Below, piece after piece: positions 8,524-15,714 of a stretch of 64,000 nt of DNA. The position numbers were made by a program, and so were the translations under genes. The notes beneath the pieces are model-generated. The model made no database searches and was not told the origin of the DNA. It was given only the letters and a program-made list of their open reading frames with translations. The DNA is from Thermacetogenium phaeum DSM 12270 (GTDB lineage Bacteria; Bacillota; DSM-12270; Thermacetogeniales; Thermacetogeniaceae): positions 79,942 through 143,941 of the forward strand of contig NC_018870.1 of assembly GCF_000305935.1 (NCBI RefSeq), in the 5' to 3' direction. Position 1 is the stretch's first letter. Each line of letters begins with the position of its first letter.

Positions 8524-8751
8524 ATGCAGCGAAGGTTTAAGGTTATTTTAGAAAAAAATGACAGTAACGGCTATACTGTTACTGTTCCTGCTCTGCCTGG
8601 TTGCGTTACTCAAGGTAAAAATAAAAGTGAAGCCTTAGAAAGAATTCGGGAAGCCATCCAGGGATACCTGGAGGCACTGGAGATCGAAGGATTGCCTATG
8701 CCCGAGAGTGATATAGATGTTGCCGAGGTCGAGGTGGCTTACGGGGTATGA
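8524..8751 (+). CDS. hicB: HicB-type antitoxin (module 1)
   Basis: 75 residues with the HicB partial RNase-H-like fold: RFKVILEKNDSNGYTVTVP, then the hallmark ALPGCVTQG and a helix (EALERIREAIQGYLEALE). No separate DNA-binding tail is visible. The start has GAAAGGAGG upstream. Its stop overlaps the toxin start (ATGA), giving translational coupling, and the antitoxin is first, the less common order for hicAB. The upstream ~65 bp (TATAAT and AACAGAAAGGAG) is nearly the same as that before module 2 at 13337-13404, so the promoter belongs to the cassette. Confidence 0.88.
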   Translation: MQRRFKVILEKNDSNGYTVTVPALPGCVTQGKNKSEALERIREAIQGYLEALEIEGLPMPESDIDVAEVEVAYGV

Positions 8752-8972
8752 CCAAGCTGCCACGGGTCAGCGGCAAAGACGTGGTGAGAGCCCTTAAACG
8801 AGCGGGTTTCAGAGTAACCCATATCCGTGGTAGCCATTATTATTTACGGCGTTCCGGCGGCAGTCTTGTAACAGTACCCGTTCATCCGGATGAGATTCTC
8901 GATTTAAAGACTTTAAAGTCAATCCTTAAACAGGCAGGAATATCGATTGAGGAATTGATTGATTTGCTTTAA
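8748..8972 (+). CDS. hicA: HicA-type mRNA interferase toxin (module 1)
   Basis: 74 residues, a dsRBD-like HicA fold: LPRVSGKDVVRALKRAGF, then IRGSHYYLRR with the catalytic His30, and VPVHPDEILDLKTLKSILKQAGIS. It cleaves mRNA when free of HicB. It overlaps hicB by 4 bp. Its TAA stop lies at the first bases of the 204-bp repeat that ends in a tRNA-Lys 3' copy, so the coding sequence and the repeat abut with no gap. Confidence 0.9.
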   Translation: MTKLPRVSGKDVVRALKRAGFRVTHIRGSHYYLRRSGGSLVTVPVHPDEILDLKTLKSILKQAGISIEELIDLL

Positions 8973-9174
8973 AGAAACTAAAGTGATCACAATCTGATCA
9001 CAAACCAGGAATGACTGAATGAAATTAAAGAACTGGATGAAAGATACCTGTGCCGGTAAGCCATGATTTAACAAGATTTTTGTGAACTTAAGATAACCAG
9101 AAAAACCAGAAGAAACATGCTTTCCTGAACTTTTAATCAGGGTGTCGGAGGTTCGAGTCCCCGATGGCTCACCA
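8971..9174 (+). repeat. TA-cassette repeat, copy 1 (ends in tRNA-Lys 3' end)
   Basis: About 160 bp of non-coding sequence starting with the inverted repeat GTGATC-N7-GATCAC, then a 45-bp copy (9130-9174) of tRNA-Lys from the anticodon loop to CCA. Copies 2 and 3 are at 13913-14076 and 14921-15123. Copy 2 differs from copy 1 at only about 7 positions over their common length. Each copy directly follows a toxin-antitoxin module. Confidence 0.9.
9130..9174 (+). other. Attachment-site-like duplicate of the tRNA-Lys 3' end
   Basis: Matches tRNA positions 8257-8301 (CTTTTAATCAGGGTGTCGG.., ending ATGGCTCACCA) with a few changes in the T-arm. The 5' half of the tRNA is missing. This is the classical footprint of integration by a tyrosine recombinase into a tRNA 3' end, and an integrase arm-domain fragment lies just downstream. 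Confidence 0.8.
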
Positions 9175-9183
9175 TTGAAAATC

Positions 9184-9219
9184 AAGGCACCGCAAGAGAT
9201 AGCGGTGCTTTTCTTTTTT
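9184..9219 (+). terminator. Intrinsic terminator after tRNA-Lys duplicate 1
   Basis: Stem GCACCGC / GCGGTGC followed by TTTTCTTTTTT. The stem resembles the one behind the intact tRNA, so the 3' copy kept a terminator. Confidence 0.7.
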
Positions 9220-9443
9220 GCTTCCAGCTCAACCGGAGGGCCTTTTGCCGTCCAAATAATCTTCTCGATGTAGGTGCTTTTCTCAATTTCGGCGATGATG
9301 CGGGCCATTTCCTTTTCGGACTCTATTTTTGTTCCCTGGAAGGCGCGGTAGAGCCTCTTGCGCTTGCCGGTGGCAGGGTCGCGGCCGGTGTCGATGAGGA
9401 TCGTCCAGCTGTTCTTGCTCCGTTTCTCCAGATGCCCGGGCAC
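9220..9443 (-). pseudogene. N-terminal arm-binding domain of a tyrosine integrase (truncated)
   Basis: From an ATG at 9443 the minus strand encodes about 60 residues typical of the integrase Arm/AP2-like domain: KNSWTILIDTGRDPATGKRK, then an RIIAEIEKSTYIE helix. Similarity stops after ~75 residues, and the core-binding and catalytic domains are missing. It points toward the adjacent tRNA-Lys duplicate, so it is probably what is left of the enzyme that used this site. Confidence 0.7.
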
Positions 9444-9479
9444 TTTGTCACATTCTTTTCCAAAGGAGGCGTCCCGCCG

Positions 9480-9641
9480 GTGCCAGTTCTACAGACCTCC
9501 GGCCTCTGGCGCGTCCAGGTAGGGGCCTTTGTTAAAAAAGAGAAGGCAGAAGCTTTAGCCGAAAGGCTTAGGGCAGCCGGCTTTGATGCCTGGGTCGTAC
9601 TGCCGACAATGCCACAGGCAGATTCCAATGATTCCACTTGA
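9480..9641 (+). pseudogene. SPOR-domain C-terminal fragment
   Basis: About 50 residues with the SPOR pattern LWRVQVGAFVKKEKAEALAE, then LRAAGFDAWVV, and a normal stop. SPOR domains bind denuded peptidoglycan and usually end larger cell-wall proteins. The N-terminal part is missing, so this is a tail brought in or left behind by rearrangement. Confidence 0.55.
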
Positions 9642-9684
9642 GGTTGACAGCTATATCCTAGATTGAAGTTGGGGGGGAACTACC

Positions 9685-9911
9685 TTAGCCCAGTACGCCG
9701 GCTTGACTTGGTCGCACTGCCATTCAGGTAATTTTGCTGTTGAAGAAAAACGACTGACAATGACCGGCAACCGTTACCTCCGTTATTACCTTGTAGAACC
9801 AGCTAACTCATTGCGGGTACACAATGAAGAGTATAAGGTTTATACTAGGCTAAGTACATAGAAGTGACTAAGCACCAGCACAAACGTGCGTTGGAACTGA
9901 CTGCCCGTTAA
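9685..9911 (+). pseudogene. IS110-family transposase C-terminal remnant
   Basis: The translation has the IS110/Transposase_20 signature: LAQYAGLTWS, SGNFAVEEKRLTMTGNRYLR, YYLVEPANS, and after a frameshift EVTKHQHKRALELTAR, which ends at a stop. It lacks the N-terminal DEDD domain and carries an in-frame stop and a frameshift, so it is inactive. Confidence 0.7.
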
Positions 9912-9950
9912 TTTGTCCGCTTGGTCTTTACCCAGCCGCGTAAAGCCAAT

Positions 9951-10014
9951 CGGAAAATTCGCCTCTGGGCGCTGGCTTCCTGACTGGTTTCCACTTCGAG
10001 ATAAATCTACAAAA
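9951..10014 (+). repeat. Dispersed repeat A, copy 1
   Basis: About 64 bp (CGGAAAATTCGCCTCTGGGC..GATAAATCTACAAAA) nearly identical to 11141-11205; the first ~18 bp recur at 12701-12720. Copy 1 follows the IS110 remnant, so this may be an insertion-sequence end. Confidence 0.7.
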
Positions 10015-10132
10015 AATACCCGTTGCGTTTTATTGGAAGGAAGTGTTATATTCAGTAAAGAAAGTCGAAACTGGAAGCATATCGGAGAACAAAAGGATGG
10101 AGTGGGTTCTCCTCTGAGAGGCGGGTAGCATC

Positions 10133-10501
10133 TTGGACAAACATCAGGGCTTGGAGGAGCGCATTCAGAAGCTTGAGGAGCGGATTCGAGAGACGGAAAT
10201 TCGCCAGCGGCTCCTCGTGGATGCCATTGCCAGAGTCGCTGAACTGGTTGATCCCAACTTTCGCTCGTTTTCGCTGTTGGCTTTGATCTCTGGTTTCCGG
10301 GGCAAAGACATCGAAGAAATGCAACATTTCTTCGAGGAATGGGTCATCAACCACCTACCCGACGAGGAGAACGGGCGCGAAAAGTTTGTTCAAGAGTTTA
10401 CACGGCGTTTCCCACAGTATGCCCATATGCTGGAGGCGATAATGCAAGCCTACCAAGCAGATGGACTGCTTCCACAACTGACTCGCATTATCTTGGAATA
10501 G
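10133..10501 (+). CDS. Hypothetical protein with N-terminal coiled coil
   Basis: 122 residues from a TTG with GAGAGGCGGG upstream. Residues 1-30 are a charged heptad-like coil (LEERIQKLEERIRETEIRQ); the rest is predicted helical and acidic (FFEEWVINHLPDEENGREKF) and ends ADGLLPQLTRIILE. No signal peptide, membrane segment or recognised domain. It stands alone between mobile-element remnants. The intact frame and composition suggest a real gene, but function is unknown. Confidence 0.5.
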   Translation: MDKHQGLEERIQKLEERIRETEIRQRLLVDAIARVAELVDPNFRSFSLLALISGFRGKDIEEMQHFFEEWVINHLPDEENGREKFVQEFTRRFPQYAHMLEAIMQAYQADGLLPQLTRIILE

Positions 10502-10519
10502 CTCCAGACAAGCGTGGGA

Positions 10520-11055
10520 AACGCAAACAAGGGAGTGGAACAGAATAGCAGCCGCAAGCTTACAGCCTCAGCCTGCTCCTGGAAGCGGGGTATGCGGCGG
10601 TGCTCGCTGCGGGCGTGCGGATGGCGGCGGTGGGGTCGTGGGCGGGTGGCCGCGCCGTTTTGCGGACGGCGGGGCTGGCGCTCCTGGTGGCGGGGAGCGC
10701 CAGCGCCATGGCTGTCCCGCCTATGCTGGCAGGCCGGTTCCTGGATGCGCGGGAAGCCGTTGCCGCCGGCTCCGGGCGCGGTACGGGCTCGGGTTAACAG
10801 TCTACGGGGCGCAACATCTATTTCGTCATGCTGGCCCCGCTCGACCCGCCGATTTCCGCAGCGTGGCGGATTTTGTGCATCGGCTCGGGGCCGTAGGCCC
10901 GGGAACGGTTGCCGAGTATAAGGGTACTCCCAGGGAGAGGTGGTGATGCTCGAAGGACGTTATCCACCGCCTTTTGCAACGCCGCGTGATGAAACCGGTC
11001 ATTCCCGGCCTGGTTCTGTTTCTCCTTCTCGGTCTGGCGGCGAGATCCGGCGGAG
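10520..11055. other. GC-rich region without a supported gene
   Basis: Markedly higher GC than its surroundings. One frame (about 10560-10797) encodes an alanine-rich, membrane-like stretch, and another (10983-11060) a short hydrophobic stretch, but neither has a convincing start, ribosome site or family. Most likely decayed membrane-protein coding DNA. Confidence 0.4.
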
Positions 11056-11060
11056 TGGTC

Positions 11061-11157
11061 GAGGAAAGAGTGGCAGTGCCGTTGCCGGGGCTCCCGGCGG
11101 TTGGGACCGTTTGCCACTGCTTTCCTACATCAGCACATCTCGGACAATCCGCCTCTG
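11061..11157 (+). repeat. Dispersed hairpin repeat B, copy 1
   Basis: About 97 bp homologous to 12622-12717. Its ends can pair (GGAAAG-AGTGGCA with TGCCACT-GCTTTCC), giving a long stem. It runs directly into repeat A copy 2. Confidence 0.65.
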
Positions 11158-11205
11158 GGCGCTGGCTCCCTGACTAGTTTCCAGTTCGACATAAATATAC
11201 AAAAT
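11141..11205 (+). repeat. Dispersed repeat A, copy 2
   Basis: Nearly identical to 9951-10014. It ends just before the ribosome site of the gene at 11229, so it may carry that gene's promoter region. Confidence 0.7.
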
Positions 11206-11228
11206 TCTAGAATGAGGAGGTAAGCTTA

Positions 11229-11816
11229 ATGGTGCAATATTGGTACAGGCGGGTCGTTGCCGCGGCGGTGATGGTCAGCTTGTTGGTCGTTCAATCATTC
11301 CTAGGTATTTCTCAAGCCATGGCATCACCAAGTGCGGGTCTTGCCTGGGGTCCCGTTACCGTGGGTAACTTACAGTTCAAAGTCTCAAACGTTCACTACG
11401 GCTATGCTGGACCTAAGGTAGGAAATACAGACCACTTTAATATATACGTTGATAGGAAAGACAGCAGGGGACGGTACACCATCCCTGTAGCCAATTATCA
11501 TGTATCCACGTCGAACAGGGGCAATTCGTGGTGCGTCTATGTTTGGGACTCAGTCAGTGGGAAAACCATTCTTGATGCTTGCTCAAATGATCCTATGACG
11601 CTTGCTCAGCAAGCCGCTTCGGCTATTAAATCTTCCCTCAAGACTCTTCTGTCCAACGCAGATTGGATTGCAACGACAGCTATTATAGGAGTATTGACTC
11701 TCGTAATCATTGATCTGATCGTTCCTGGCGACCCCATACCGATCATCCCATTCAGTGTGCAAAAAACAAGTGTTTCTCCCCTCTCTGATTCCTTGACTCT
11801 ATTCAATGGGGAGTGA
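11229..11816 (+). CDS. Secreted or membrane-tethered hypothetical protein
   Basis: 195 residues with a clear Sec signal peptide (hydrophobic core VVAAAVMVSLLVVQSFLGIS, predicted cleavage after AMA near residue 34). The mature part begins as a beta-rich domain with NTDHFNIYVDRKD and two cysteines (Cys about 98 and 113). A strongly hydrophobic segment follows at about 145-175 (WIATTAIIGVLTLVIIDLIV). No family recognised. AGGAGG lies before the ATG. It overlaps the next gene by 4 bp, so the two are made together. A secreted protein with a hydrophobic helix next to a cytosolic partner could be an effector and its protector; this is inference. Confidence 0.65.
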   Translation: MVQYWYRRVVAAAVMVSLLVVQSFLGISQAMASPSAGLAWGPVTVGNLQFKVSNVHYGYAGPKVGNTDHFNIYVDRKDSRGRYTIPVANYHVSTSNRGNSWCVYVWDSVSGKTILDACSNDPMTLAQQAASAIKSSLKTLLSNADWIATTAIIGVLTLVIIDLIVPGDPIPIIPFSVQKTSVSPLSDSLTLFNGE

Positions 11817-12370
11817 TGACGATGTCTGGAGATCGAGAGTATTTTTACATTGGAGACAGGAATAAGAACACCAGCGGGATCAAGAGCATCGGCGGCATAT
11901 GGAAGTCTGTTCTTAAGTATGGTGTGCTCTCGGGTTCTCATTTTGAAGCTCGCTTTCCCGACGACCCTGCCCTGAGTGAGGGGAAAGATGAATTCCTCCA
12001 ACTGCCGAAGATTTCAGTAGAATCGTGGAGCGGGATGAAAGGAGCCATCGCTGTAAAAGGCGAGATGACCCCCGAAGCAAGAGCATTGTTTTCGCGAATC
12101 ATAGATAGCGAGGACATACGACTTTGGGATTTTGTAATCTTTAGGGATGGGAAAAAGCTTCTGTCAGTTTCGGATTACGATGATCGAATCGTGACTGAGC
12201 ATTTTGCCAAGGAGTTCATGGAGAAGCTCTTTCATAGCTGGTTTGAAGCCATACCGGAGCCGGAAATTAAACCCCAGGAGGGGGAAACGGGTGAATTCTT
12301 GGAGGTACTCCGCGAGATGACTCAAGAAATTGTATCAATGCTAGAAAGGGATAAGTCTGTACATGGATGA
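11813..12370 (+). CDS. Cytosolic partner of the secreted protein, unknown function
   Basis: 185 residues, acidic, soluble, without signal peptide or membrane segment. It overlaps the upstream gene by ATGA, giving translational coupling. Recognisable stretches are only compositional (EGKDEFLQLPKISVESW; PEIKPQEGETGEFLEVLREM), and no family is assigned. Tight coupling to a secreted product would suit an immunity, chaperone or regulatory role. The pair sits inside an island full of mobile-element pieces, so horizontal acquisition is likely. Confidence 0.6.
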   Translation: MMTMSGDREYFYIGDRNKNTSGIKSIGGIWKSVLKYGVLSGSHFEARFPDDPALSEGKDEFLQLPKISVESWSGMKGAIAVKGEMTPEARALFSRIIDSEDIRLWDFVIFRDGKKLLSVSDYDDRIVTEHFAKEFMEKLFHSWFEAIPEPEIKPQEGETGEFLEVLREMTQEIVSMLERDKSVHG

Positions 12371-12445
12371 CATCGGGATGACTGCTACATTGTTGCTTTT
12401 GGAACGGTGATCCGGCCAACCTGGTGCTTGACGAGTGTTTTGAAT

Positions 12446-12600
12446 TCAGGACAATTGTTCAATCTCCTCGCGCAGCCTCCGCTGTGCCACGTGGGCGTAG
12501 AACTGTGTGGTGGCCACGTTAGCATGGACGAGCAGGTCCTTGAGACCAGCAGGTCCACGCCCGCCTCGGCCAGCCGGAGGCTTTCCCGATGTAAGGAGGA
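12446..12600 (-). pseudogene. Tyrosine recombinase (XerC/D-like) C-terminal remnant
   Basis: The minus strand encodes LRLAEAGVDLL and, one frame over, LKDLLVHANVATTQFYAHVA followed by QRRLREEIEQLS and a stop. This is the end of a tyrosine recombinase, including the nucleophile Tyr (TTQFYAHV). The frameshift and missing N-terminus make it inactive. Confidence 0.65.
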
Positions 12601-12621
12601 GTTCTTACCTTGTGTAATTGG

Positions 12622-12717
12622 GGAAAGAGTTGAAGTGTCGTTGCCTAGGCACCCGGCGGTAGGGGCCGTTTGCCACTTCTTTCTCAACGTCAGAACATCT
12701 CGGACAATCCGCCTTAT
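12622..12717 (+). repeat. Dispersed hairpin repeat B, copy 2
   Basis: Homologous to 11061-11157 and followed by the first ~18 bp of repeat A. The shared core includes CGGCGGTNGG and the CCGTTTGCCACT arm. Confidence 0.6.
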
Positions 12718-12809
12718 GGCGTTGAATCCACTATTTAGCCCCCTAACGAGATTGGACAGTTAGACCACAATCTGTTACAGTTAAGTATAAGTAAGGGGGC
12801 ATGATTTAG

Positions 12810-12902
12810 TTGAACAGAAAACAATATTCACCAGAGATGAAAATGCAGATCGTGAAAGAAACCCTGGAAACGGGCAATGCCTCGATCGTGGCCAGAAGAC
12901 AT
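12810..12902 (+). pseudogene. IS3-type transposase OrfA N-terminal fragment
   Basis: KQYSPEMKMQIVKETLETGN then ASIVARRHD is the start of a Transposase_8 (IS3 OrfA) helix-turn-helix. The frame loses similarity after ~30 residues. Confidence 0.6.
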
Positions 12903-13006
12903 GATAGGGCAAAGACTAAAACGGCCAGTGTTTTAATTTGGGTCTTGAGAAATCCTTGGAGCCATGTTATAAAGAATTTAACAAAACTGCACAAGTTCAT
13001 ATTAGC

Positions 13007-13059
13007 GGATCCCCCCTTAGCTGGAAATGCTGTTTACAGCTAATTTCGCGGGGGGATCC
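13007..13059. repeat. Compound perfect inverted repeat
   Basis: Outer arms GGATCCCCCC (13007-13016) and GGGGGGATCC (13050-13059), inner arms TTAGCTG and CAGCTAA (13017-13023, 13037-13043). A T-rich stretch follows, so it could act as a terminator, or it may be a mobile-element end. Confidence 0.6.
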
Positions 13060-13122
13060 TTATTTTCCTGCTTTTTTCTCTTATTTTCTTCTTTTTGCTC
13101 CTGTTAAAAACTGGGGATCACT

Positions 13123-13326
13123 CAGGTAGAAGAGGGATACGAGTGGGCAGTCGACCTGGACATCGAGAAATTCTTTGACCGGGTCAACCACGACATCCTC
13201 ATGGCCCGGGTGGCCCGGAGAGTGACGGATAAGAGGGTACTCACACTCATTCGCCGCTATCTCCAAGCAGGCGTCATGGTAAACGGAGTGGTCATGGAAA
13301 CGGCAGAAGGGACGCCGCAGGGCGGT
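13123..13326 (+). pseudogene. Group II intron reverse transcriptase fragment
   Basis: About 68 residues matching the LtrA-type reverse transcriptase palm: WAVDLDIEKFFDRVNHDILM, then LIRRYLQAGVMVNG and EGTPQGG. It stops exactly at TPQGG, just before the region that would hold the YADD motif, where the HicAB cassette begins. Both ends of the intron protein are missing. Confidence 0.8.
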
Positions 13327-13451
13327 AGCGGTAAAAAAAGCTTGTTTATTCGATTCAATCATGGGTTTAGGGTATAATATTAACAGAAAGGAGAAACCAG
13401 CTTATGCGGCAGTTATAATGACTACTAAACTGGAAAGAGGCATCAATCCGG

Positions 13452-13712
13452 ATGGCAAAGTATAAAAAGCTGTTAATGCGTATAATGAGCGGTCAGTCAG
13501 ATGCAAACATACCTTTTGTAGAACTTTGCAATCTTCTTCTTGCGCTGGGATTTAAGGAGCGTGTAAAGGGCGATCACCACATTTTCTACCAGGACGGTAT
13601 CGAAGAGATTCTTAATTTGCAGCCCAAGGGAACACTTGCAAAAGCTTATCAAGTTAAGCAAGTAAGAGCCGTTATCCTCAAATACCGGATGGGGGGTATA
13701 AATAATGTATAA
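13452..13712 (+). CDS. hicA: HicA-type toxin (module 2)
   Basis: 86 residues. HicA-like: LCNLLLALGFKERVKGDHHI has the GF..GDHH motif with the catalytic His (42/43), followed by the LNLQPKGTLAKAYQVKQVRA segment that replaces the usual proline-histidine loop. The order here is toxin first, opposite to module 1. It overlaps the antitoxin by 8 bp. The upstream 13337-13404 region is a near copy of the module 1 promoter region. Confidence 0.8.
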   Translation: MAKYKKLLMRIMSGQSDANIPFVELCNLLLALGFKERVKGDHHIFYQDGIEEILNLQPKGTLAKAYQVKQVRAVILKYRMGGINNV

Positions 13713-13914
13713 GTACGAGATCATCATTTACTGGAGCGAAGAGGACGAAGCCTTTATCGCCGAGGTTCCGGAGTTGCCGGGATGCGCCGCTGATGGCGCC
13801 AGTTATCAGGAGGTTCTGGCCAATGTTGAAAAAGTGATAGAGGAGTGGATCGAAACGGCCACCGAATTGGGTCGTCCCATTCCCAAGCCGAAAGGAAGAC
13901 TGAGATACGCTTAA
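13705..13914 (+). CDS. hicB: HicB-type antitoxin (module 2)
   Basis: 69 residues: YEIIIYWSEEDEAFIAEVPE then LPGCAADGASYQEVLAN, the HicB hallmark, and an EEWIETATELGRPIPKPKGR tail that replaces a DNA-binding domain. Its TAA stop is the first bases of repeat copy 2, as for module 1. Confidence 0.88.
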   Translation: MYKYEIIIYWSEEDEAFIAEVPELPGCAADGASYQEVLANVEKVIEEWIETATELGRPIPKPKGRLRYA

Positions 13915-14076
13915 GTGATCACAATCTGATCACAAACCAGGAATAACTGAATGAAATTAAAGAACTGGATGAAAGATACCTGTGCCGGGAAGCCATGATT
14001 TAACAGGATTTTTGTGAACTGGAGATAACCAGAAAAACCAGAAGAAACATGCTTTCCCGAACTTTTAATCAGGGTG
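13913..14076 (+). repeat. TA-cassette repeat, copy 2
   Basis: Same sequence as copy 1 from the GTGATC-N7-GATCAC start to CTTTTAATCAGGGTG of the tRNA-Lys copy, where homology ends (14076). The tRNA part is therefore truncated after 15 bp. Confidence 0.88.
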
Positions 14077-14201
14077 CTGGACTAATCATCCTTATCACCT
14101 CCAGAAATAAGAAAAAAACCGCCATAAAAGCGGTTCTAACAATGGCTATGTATTTCTATAAGATATTGGGATATAATTACAGTTAAAGGAGGCGAAGTTT
14201 T

Positions 14202-14417
14202 ATGTCGATTGAGCGCTTAGAAAATGAAATAAGAAAATTAAAACCACATGAGAGAGAAGAACTTTTCCGGCGATTGGGTATCCTCAAAGGAAAAGAAGAG
14301 AAACGCCGCGGCGGGCCTGACGATCCTTTAGCAAAATTGATTGGAATAGTTGAAATTTCATCTGATAGCTCAAAAAGATACAAGGAGGACCTCTATGGAG
14401 GCCGTACACCTCTCTAA
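14202..14417 (+). CDS. vapB: VapB-like antitoxin (module 3)
   Basis: 71 residues, charged and helical: IERLENEIRKLKPHEREELF, then RRLGILKGKEEKRRGGPDDP and a short tail. No clear DNA-binding fold is visible. Identification rests on size, charge and a 23-bp overlap with the PIN toxin gene. AAAGGAGG precedes the ATG. Confidence 0.6.
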   Translation: MSIERLENEIRKLKPHEREELFRRLGILKGKEEKRRGGPDDPLAKLIGIVEISSDSSKRYKEDLYGGRTPL

Positions 14418-14835
14418 GCTATTCATTGATACAAGCGCTTTTGTTGCCTTGGTAGATAAAAAAGACGATTTACACAGACCTGCCGTTAACTTTTACCAAT
14501 CACTCGATGAAAAAATAATACTGATCACTTCTATCTTTATAGTTTCTGAAACCTATACATGGCTTCGATACAAGAGAGATTTTAAGGCTGCGAAACTGTT
14601 CTTGAATATTATTGGCGAGGCATTTAAAACAGATTTCATTAAGATAGTGTATCCTGATCAAGTTATGTGTGAAAAAATACCAGGGATTCTTGAAAAATAC
14701 CAGGATCAAGATTTATCTTATACTGATGCTTTCAGTTTTTTGGTAATAGAAAATATGGGCATAAAAGATGTATTCGGTTTTGATTGTCATTTTTATTCAG
14801 CCAAATGCATTTTATGGCCTGTGGTAAAGAAATAA
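14395..14835 (+). CDS. vapC: PIN-domain ribonuclease toxin, VapC-like (module 3)
   Basis: 146 residues from the ATG behind AAGGAGG. The acidic PIN residues are all present: Asp12 (FIDTSAF), Glu52 (VSETYT), Asp111 (SYTDAFSF) and Asp130 (GFDCHF). It probably cleaves RNA and is neutralised by the overlapping upstream protein. The third repeat copy starts 85 bp after its stop. Confidence 0.88.
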   Translation: MEAVHLSKLFIDTSAFVALVDKKDDLHRPAVNFYQSLDEKIILITSIFIVSETYTWLRYKRDFKAAKLFLNIIGEAFKTDFIKIVYPDQVMCEKIPGILEKYQDQDLSYTDAFSFLVIENMGIKDVFGFDCHFYSAKCILWPVVKK

Positions 14836-14920
14836 AACACCGTGCAGAGCACTGGCGGAAGGAAAGAGTAGGAATAGATGTGGGGCAATCTTAATATTCG
14901 CATTCTGGTGGCATAGCCAA

Positions 14921-15123
14921 AAAGAAACTAAAATGATCACAATCTGATCATAAACTCGACGTAACTAAATGAAATTAATAAACTGGGTGAAAGACGGCTG
15001 TGCCGGGAAGCCTTGATTTAACAGGATTTTTGTGAACTACAGATAATCAGAAAAACCAGAAGAAACATGCTTTCCCGAACTTTTAATCAGGGTGTCGGAG
15101 TTTCGAGTCCTCCATGGCTCAGC
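14921..15123 (+). repeat. TA-cassette repeat, copy 3 (ends in tRNA-Lys 3' end)
   Basis: Same block as copy 1 including the leading AAAGAAACTAAA, more diverged in the middle, and ending in a 42-bp tRNA-Lys 3' copy (15080-15121) that lacks CCA. Confidence 0.88.
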
Positions 15124-15132
15124 GGAAAAATT

Positions 15133-15158
15133 AAGGCTTCCGGGGTTGGAAGCCTTTT
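15133..15158 (+). terminator. Intrinsic terminator after tRNA-Lys duplicate 3
   Basis: Stem AAGGCTTCC / GGAAGCCTT with a 6-nt loop, then TTCC. Every near-full tRNA 3' copy here is followed by its own hairpin. Confidence 0.65.
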
Positions 15159-15182
15159 CCTTTACCTGTTTCTACTGCAATT

Positions 15183-15216
15183 ATACTGCAACCGTCTTTG
15201 GATTGCAGTATTTTTA
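15183..15216 (+). terminator. Second hairpin terminator
   Basis: Stem ATACTGCAA / TTGCAGTAT followed by TTTT. Confidence 0.6.
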
Positions 15217-15714
15217 CTTGGGAGCTAGAATTTTAAAATCACGCCCTATTCTTCCTGCCGGAAACAGCCGCATTTACACCGTCTTTCCGATGAAGTTTGA
15301 AACAGAAACGGGAGTCGATTTTTCAGGCCTGTTGCTAGAAAATTTTTGGGGCTCGCGAGACCTGCGATTACCGCACCCCAGAAGGACCGGCTTCCTCCAT
15401 CCTCTTGTCATTTTTGGGGAAAATGATAAAATAGAAAACAATAAGGGCATATGCCCATAATGCACAACTCCGGGCATCGATAAATTGATGAGAAGGGATG
15501 TATCAAGTATTGATAAGGGAGGTGACGGCATTGCCGCGTGGAAGAGAGGAATTGCTGAAAACAAAGGCTGGTCAGGTGATAAGTGAGATCTGAGGAACCG
15601 TCAGGATGCGCATCCAGGCTCCCGCCCACTTCGAGTCTGAGAGCTGCTTTGTGGGGTCACAGGAAGCAGGTTGTTACCATTATTATAAATTAAAAATTTG
15701 GGAGGAATGAATGC
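15217..15714. other. Intergenic region before the NifX-like gene
   Basis: No supported full gene. A short open frame near 15522-15591 has GGGAGG upstream and begins LPRGREELLKTKAGQVISE, then stops; it may be the start of a lost gene. Confidence 0.4.

Noticed and set aside
10514-10946. Overlapping arginine/glycine-rich open frames
   Set aside because: Arise from high GC; three frames are open at once and none has family similarity.
8971-15123. CRISPR array
   Set aside because: The repeats are ~200 bp, only three, far apart and separated by genes; no short regularly spaced repeats exist in the window.
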